DNA from: DASZTV01 sp036268405
GTDB lineage: Bacteria; Actinomycetota; Actinomycetes; JAFAQI01
Direction: 5' to 3'
Assembly: GCA_036268405.1 (NCBI GenBank)
Contig: DATAUF010000046.1
Span: forward strand, 1 to 39,951
Length of the DNA: 39,951 nt
Shown: positions 36,072 through 39,951 of the stretch, piece after piece
How positions within the stretch are numbered: position 1 is the stretch's first letter
Layout: every line of letters begins with the position of its first letter
The notes under the pieces: model-generated
Told to the model about the DNA's origin: nothing
The model's input: only the letters and a program-made list of their open reading frames with translations
Databases searched by the model: none
Program-made: the position numbers and the translations under genes

Positions 36072-36105
36072 CGCGCCAGTCTCTCGCTCGCTAGGGTTGC
36101 GGCCA

Positions 36106-38325
36106 ATGGGGGGCCTTTCCCGCCGGAGCTTTCTCGCTGCCGGCACAATCGCTGCCGGCGCTGCCGTCCTCGGTCGCGGCGCAAGCCCGGCTGCCGCGGC
36201 GGTACCCCGCGATCCGCGCACAACTGCGCCAACGTACGGCGACCTGCGTGACATCAAGCACGTCGTGGTGCTGATGCAGGAGAACCGCAGCTTCGACCAC
36301 TACTTCGGTTCCATGCGAGGTGTGCGCGGCTTCGGCGACCGGTCGACGGTCACGCTGCCCGGTGGCTACTCGGTCTTCCAGCAGCCGACTTCTCCACTCG
36401 GCGCGCCGGTCACGGCCACGCAGTACCCCTGGCGCCTCGGCGACGCAGCGCCGACGGCGTACCCAGAGGCACATCAACCGCCGTCGTCGTCGGTCGGCGT
36501 TGCGGGCTACATCGGGACGCCGCACAGCTGGTATGACCAGCACGAGGCCTGGCAGGGCGGGTTGATGAACGGCTGGGTCGCGGCCAAGGGTCGCTTGACG
36601 ACACTCGGCTATCTGACCCGCGACGACATCCCCTTTCAGTACGCGCTCGCCGACGCCTACACCGTCGGCGACGGATACCACTGTTCGGCGATGAGTGCGA
36701 CCGGACCGAACCGCACCTACCTGTGGAGCGGGACGATCGACGCGCAGAAGGCCTACAGCGACTTCACTGCGTACGACGGCGGCGATGAGCGCGGCAGGCG
36801 CCTGCTGTGGCAGACGTATGCGGAGACCCTGCAAGCCGCCGGAGTGGGCTGGAAGGTCTACCAGTGCGTCGACCACTTCTCCGACAACGGCCTGGAGTAC
36901 TTCAGCAGCTTCGCGGCGTACGACACCGCTCAGCACGGCACGGCGGCGCCCGGGGTGTCCCTCTTCGACAGGGGCGTCGCGGCGGTCCCCGAGCCGCTGA
37001 CCGGCACGAGTGCAAACGCCGACAACCTCATCGCCGCGATCAGGAGTGATGTCGTCGCCGGCACACTCCCGCAGGTGTCGTGGGTCGTACCCAGCCAGCT
37101 GTTCTCCGAGCACCCGGTCGGTGCGCCCGGCAACGGCGCGTACCTCGTCCGGGGCATTCTCGAGGCTCTGAACGCCGATCCGGACGTGTTCAACTCGACC
37201 CTCGTCGTGCTCACGTACGACGAGAACGACGGCCAGTTCGACCATGTGCCACCGCCGATCGCACCGCCACGCACGACCGACGAGTGGTGCCGCGGCAAGG
37301 CTGTCTCGGGTGACCTCTCCGGCTACGGGCCGCTCGGACGGTTGCCGGTTGGCCTCGGCTTCCGCGTGCCGCTGATCCTCGTGTCACCGTGGACCCGCGG
37401 TGGATGGGTGACGTCGGAGATCTCCGACCACACCTCGATCATCCAGTTCCTGGAGCGGTGGACCTCGGCGATCGGCGCGCCCGCGCGCTGCCCCAACATC
37501 AGCGAGTGGCGGCGACTCGTCTGTGGTGACCTGACCCGCGCGTTCGACTTCGCCTCGCCGGTCTACGGGCTGCCCGACCTGCCGACGAGCACCGTGATCA
37601 GCAACCCAACAGGCGGTGGGTACGAGCCGGTGCCGACGACGAATGCGCTGCCCATGCAGGAGCAAGGCGCGAAGCCGGCCCGGCCGCTGCCGTATCAACC
37701 CAACGTGAACCTCGACCACGTCACGCTCGGCGACGACGGCGCGATGCATGCGCACCTGTCGATGAGCAACAACGGCCCACTTGTCGCCAAGGCGAGTCAC
37801 TTCGCGGTCTACAACAACGCTGCGTCGTCGCCGCCCTTCGTCGACTATCCGAACAATGCGCCGTCCCAGCACACCGTGGGACCAGTGCGCGGCAACGCCA
37901 ACAAGACCGTCGCCGCCACGGTCAACGTCAGCGGCGCGGCCGTGGTCGGCGCATACGACGCGACGGTCATCGGGCCGAACCGCTTCCTGCGCCGATTCAC
38001 TGGGAATGTCGTAACCGGCGACACCGCCTCGCACGCGCTGGTCGAGTACTACCCGCATGGCCTGTACCGGTCGCCGACGCTCTCCTTCGACCTGATCAAC
38101 GACAATGCGCACGGCGTGACGTTCACGGTGCACTCGGCTCACTACGCGACAGCAACTACGAAGGTCCTGGTGCCGCCGCATCACAGCCAGAAGCACACGA
38201 TCGATCCGGTCACGGCCAGCCTCGGTTGGTACGACGTCACCATCACCATCAGCGGCGACAGGTCGTGGTCGCGGCGCTACGTCGGTCACCTGGAAAACGG
38301 CAACCCCAGCATCACCGGCGTCTAG
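36106..38325 (+). CDS. Tat-exported phospholipase C (phosphoesterase family)
   Basis: Secreted enzyme of 739 residues that should cleave the phosphodiester of phospholipids. The N-terminus carries the twin-arginine signal S-R-R-S-F-L-A-A-G at 5-13. The catalytic domain (about 45-475) begins V-V-V-L-M-Q-E-N-R-S-F-D-H-Y-F-G near 53-68 and includes T-Y-D-E-N-D-G-Q-F-D-H-V, both hallmarks of the PF04185 family. Two beta-rich C-terminal repeats (about 545-735) match the DUF756 modules of bacterial phospholipase C. ATG 36106 lies nine bases after AGGG; a TTG at 36097 is less likely. It diverges from the UvrA-like gene over a 34-base gap, so their promoters overlap. Confidence 0.92.
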   Translation: MGGLSRRSFLAAGTIAAGAAVLGRGASPAAAAVPRDPRTTAPTYGDLRDIKHVVVLMQENRSFDHYFGSMRGVRGFGDRSTVTLPGGYSVFQQPTSPLGAPVTATQYPWRLGDAAPTAYPEAHQPPSSSVGVAGYIGTPHSWYDQHEAWQGGLMNGWVAAKGRLTTLGYLTRDDIPFQYALADAYTVGDGYHCSAMSATGPNRTYLWSGTIDAQKAYSDFTAYDGGDERGRRLLWQTYAETLQAAGVGWKVYQCVDHFSDNGLEYFSSFAAYDTAQHGTAAPGVSLFDRGVAAVPEPLTGTSANADNLIAAIRSDVVAGTLPQVSWVVPSQLFSEHPVGAPGNGAYLVRGILEALNADPDVFNSTLVVLTYDENDGQFDHVPPPIAPPRTTDEWCRGKAVSGDLSGYGPLGRLPVGLGFRVPLILVSPWTRGGWVTSEISDHTSIIQFLERWTSAIGAPARCPNISEWRRLVCGDLTRAFDFASPVYGLPDLPTSTVISNPTGGGYEPVPTTNALPMQEQGAKPARPLPYQPNVNLDHVTLGDDGAMHAHLSMSNNGPLVAKASHFAVYNNAASSPPFVDYPNNAPSQHTVGPVRGNANKTVAATVNVSGAAVVGAYDATVIGPNRFLRRFTGNVVTGDTASHALVEYYPHGLYRSPTLSFDLINDNAHGVTFTVHSAHYATATTKVLVPPHHSQKHTIDPVTASLGWYDVTITISGDRSWSRRYVGHLENGNPSITGV

Positions 38326-38342
38326 CCCGACTCCGGCGCAAC

Positions 38343-39935
38343 CTACGCGCCGCCGGCGGCTGGCTGGTGCTGGACGAAGTCCTTGCTTCGGATCAGCAGG
38401 AACGCCAGAACGCCGGAAACCAGCGCGATGATCGCGGACACCAAGAGGATCTCGTTCAGCCCCGACGTGAAGCTGGCGCGCGCAGCATGGATCGCGAGCG
38501 GGACCTGCTTCGGCGGCAGGTGCTTGAGGTACGCCGCGGATTGTCCGCTCTGCAACGCGCTGCCAAGCGCATGGCTCTTGCCGGCGAGCGGCGTGTGAGC
38601 GAGCGCTCGCGTGACGTCACTCGCCGTACGCTTCGCGAACAGCGTTCCCAGCAGCGCGATACCGGTGGCGATGCCAACCTGCCGGAACGTCGAGTTGACT
38701 CCCGAGGCCATCCCGGCACGGTGCGGTTCCACCACGCCGACCGCCGTGGACGCAAGCGGCGGGTTGATCATCCCGACGCCGATGCCGCCGACGATCAACC
38801 CGGGAATCAGATGGGTCCAGGACGACGTCGCCGTGAGTCCACGCATCAGCAGAAGCGACACGCCCACGATGAGCAAGCCCGGCCCGATCAGGAATCGCAC
38901 CGGCACATGGGATGACAGCCGTCCGGCGACGGTCGCGACGACCAGAATGCCGCCGGAGAGGATCACGAGGCGCAGGCCGGTCTGCAAAGCGCTGTACTGC
39001 AGCAGGTCCTGCAGGTAGAGCGTGAGATAGAGCAGCATCGAGAAGATGCTGGCCGAGATTCCGAACGCCGCGATCGCTCCGCCGCTGAAGGTCGGCAGCC
39101 GGAACAGCGAGAGCTCGAACATCGGATCTTCGACGTACCGCTCCGCGATCAGGAAGCCGGCGATCAGCACAGCGGCGAGCACGAAGCAGACCACCACCCG
39201 CGTCGAACCGAAGCTCGTGAGACCCGCCTCGATCAAGGCGTAGATCAGGCTGGAAAGTCCGGTGGTGAACAGGATGAACCCCCACCAGTCCGGGCGGCGC
39301 GGTGACTGGTCGCGGGACTCATCGACCCGCATCAGGGTCAGTGCGAGTGCGGCGATCCCGATCGGCAGGTTGACGAAGAAGATGAACCGCCAGGACAGGC
39401 CGCTGACCAGCGCTCCGCCGAGCACCGGCCCGACTGCGACCGCGAAACCGGTGGTGGCTCCCCACACGCCGAACGCGAGGCCGCGATCCTTGCCGCGGAA
39501 CGCATGGGCGAGCAGCGCGAGCGAGACCGAGAACATGATCGCGCCGCCGACGCCCTGCAAGCCACGCGAGAGCTCGAGCATCAGCGAGCTCTGCGCGACG
39601 CCACAGAGCACCGAGGCAACGGTGAACACGACCACGCCCAGGCTGTAGAGCCGCTTCCGGCCGTACATGTCGGCGAGCGCACCGGTCGTCAGCAGCAGCG
39701 CGGCCAGTGTCAGCGCATAGGCATCGACCACCCACTGAAGGTCGGAGAAACTGGCGCTCAGGTCGTCCTGGATCTTCGGCAGCGCGACGTTCACGATCGT
39801 GATGTCGAGCAGCAGCATGAACGTGCCGAGGCTGACCGCGACCAGGGTCCACCACTTGTTGTCGTGGCCTTCGGCGCCGTGTGGTGGCGGCTGGGACGCG
39901 GGCGCAGCGGAGGGCTGAGTGGTGACGTGCGACAT
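38343..39935 (-). CDS. MFS efflux transporter, DHA2 family (14 helices)
   Basis: Drug/proton antiporter of 530 residues with fourteen predicted helices. N-terminal N-K-W-W-T-L-V-A-V-S-L-G-T-F-M-L-L-L-D-I-T-I-V-N-V-A-L-P spans helix 1 and carries the D-x-T-x-V-N-V-A-L-P motif typical of EmrB/QacA relatives; motif A G-A-L-A-D-M-Y-G-R-K-R follows near 85-95 and the motif C-like G-x3-G-P-x2-G-G sits in helix 5. A long hydrophilic N-terminal tail precedes helix 1. ATG 39935 lies just inside the right edge, so it is complete but its promoter is outside. Substrate unknown. It converges on the phospholipase gene with a 17-base gap. Confidence 0.94.
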   Translation of the reverse strand: MSHVTTQPSAAPASQPPPHGAEGHDNKWWTLVAVSLGTFMLLLDITIVNVALPKIQDDLSASFSDLQWVVDAYALTLAALLLTTGALADMYGRKRLYSLGVVVFTVASVLCGVAQSSLMLELSRGLQGVGGAIMFSVSLALLAHAFRGKDRGLAFGVWGATTGFAVAVGPVLGGALVSGLSWRFIFFVNLPIGIAALALTLMRVDESRDQSPRRPDWWGFILFTTGLSSLIYALIEAGLTSFGSTRVVVCFVLAAVLIAGFLIAERYVEDPMFELSLFRLPTFSGGAIAAFGISASIFSMLLYLTLYLQDLLQYSALQTGLRLVILSGGILVVATVAGRLSSHVPVRFLIGPGLLIVGVSLLLMRGLTATSSWTHLIPGLIVGGIGVGMINPPLASTAVGVVEPHRAGMASGVNSTFRQVGIATGIALLGTLFAKRTASDVTRALAHTPLAGKSHALGSALQSGQSAAYLKHLPPKQVPLAIHAARASFTSGLNEILLVSAIIALVSGVLAFLLIRSKDFVQHQPAAGGA

Positions 39936-39951
39936 ACCTGCAGTCTGCCCC

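Noticed and set aside
38349..38360. GCCGCCGGCGGC perfect palindrome at the phospholipase / MFS junction, possible terminator
   Set aside because: It encodes the last residues of the MFS protein, has no T-run after it in either direction, and is simply GC-rich repeat sequence.

Overview
This is a continuous stretch of high-GC (roughly two-thirds G+C by eye), gene-dense DNA, very probably from the chromosome of a soil-type actinomycete (Actinomycetota). Supporting this are frequent GTG and TTG starts, ATGA/GTGA stop-start overlaps, an IdeR/DtxR-type iron box, a DesA3-type acyl desaturase with its mycobacterial-style reductase partner, F420-type luciferase-like and Tat-exported phospholipase C genes, and CdaR and TetR regulators. 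I see no tRNA, rRNA, CRISPR, insertion sequence or phage genes. No gap between genes exceeds 300 bases; the largest is about 185 bases (32925-33109).

Layout. 1-3590 (minus): a four-gene operon reading ABC ATPase, ABC-2 permease, di-iron hydroxylase of the sterol desaturase superfamily, cytochrome P450 (cut by the window edge). 3649-5618: a DUF488 protein and three small unknown or membrane proteins. 5659-8591 (minus): two exported alpha/beta hydrolases, translationally coupled, divergent from a formylglycine-generating-enzyme homologue (8648-9526). 9541-13280 (minus): a ferric-iron ABC importer (binding lipoprotein, two-domain permease, ATPase) with an IdeR-like box in front. 13364-15833: a dihydrofolate-reductase-like protein and an exported sedolisin protease.

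15826-24658 is the most interesting part. It holds a Baeyer-Villiger-type monooxygenase, a SnoaL-like protein, a tandemly duplicated glycosyltransferase-like protein, a cyclase-family hydrolase, an amidohydrolase, a short-chain dehydrogenase, a TetR regulator and an aldehyde dehydrogenase. The same 16-base palindrome, in opposite orientations, sits in both divergent promoters (16237-16252 and 20274-20289). This predicts a TetR-controlled catabolic regulon for an oxygenated, probably cyclic, substrate. At the first site the two starts are only 35 bases apart and both look leaderless, each palindrome arm supplying part of a -10 hexamer.

24808-31151: a small helical protein, a transglutaminase-like protein, a CdaR/PucR regulator divergent from a ferredoxin-type reductase, a DesA3-like desaturase and an unrecognised Rossmann-type protein coupled to it by ATGA, then a small three-helix-bundle protein. 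31288-39935: a luciferase-like oxidoreductase, a COG4705 membrane protein, a truncated cation-efflux-like membrane protein, a UvrA-like double ABC ATPase divergent from a Tat-exported phospholipase C, and a 14-helix DHA2 efflux pump.

The themes are lipid and hydrophobic-compound oxidation, secreted hydrolases, iron uptake and efflux. All functional calls come from motifs and family recognition by eye; no database search was made.
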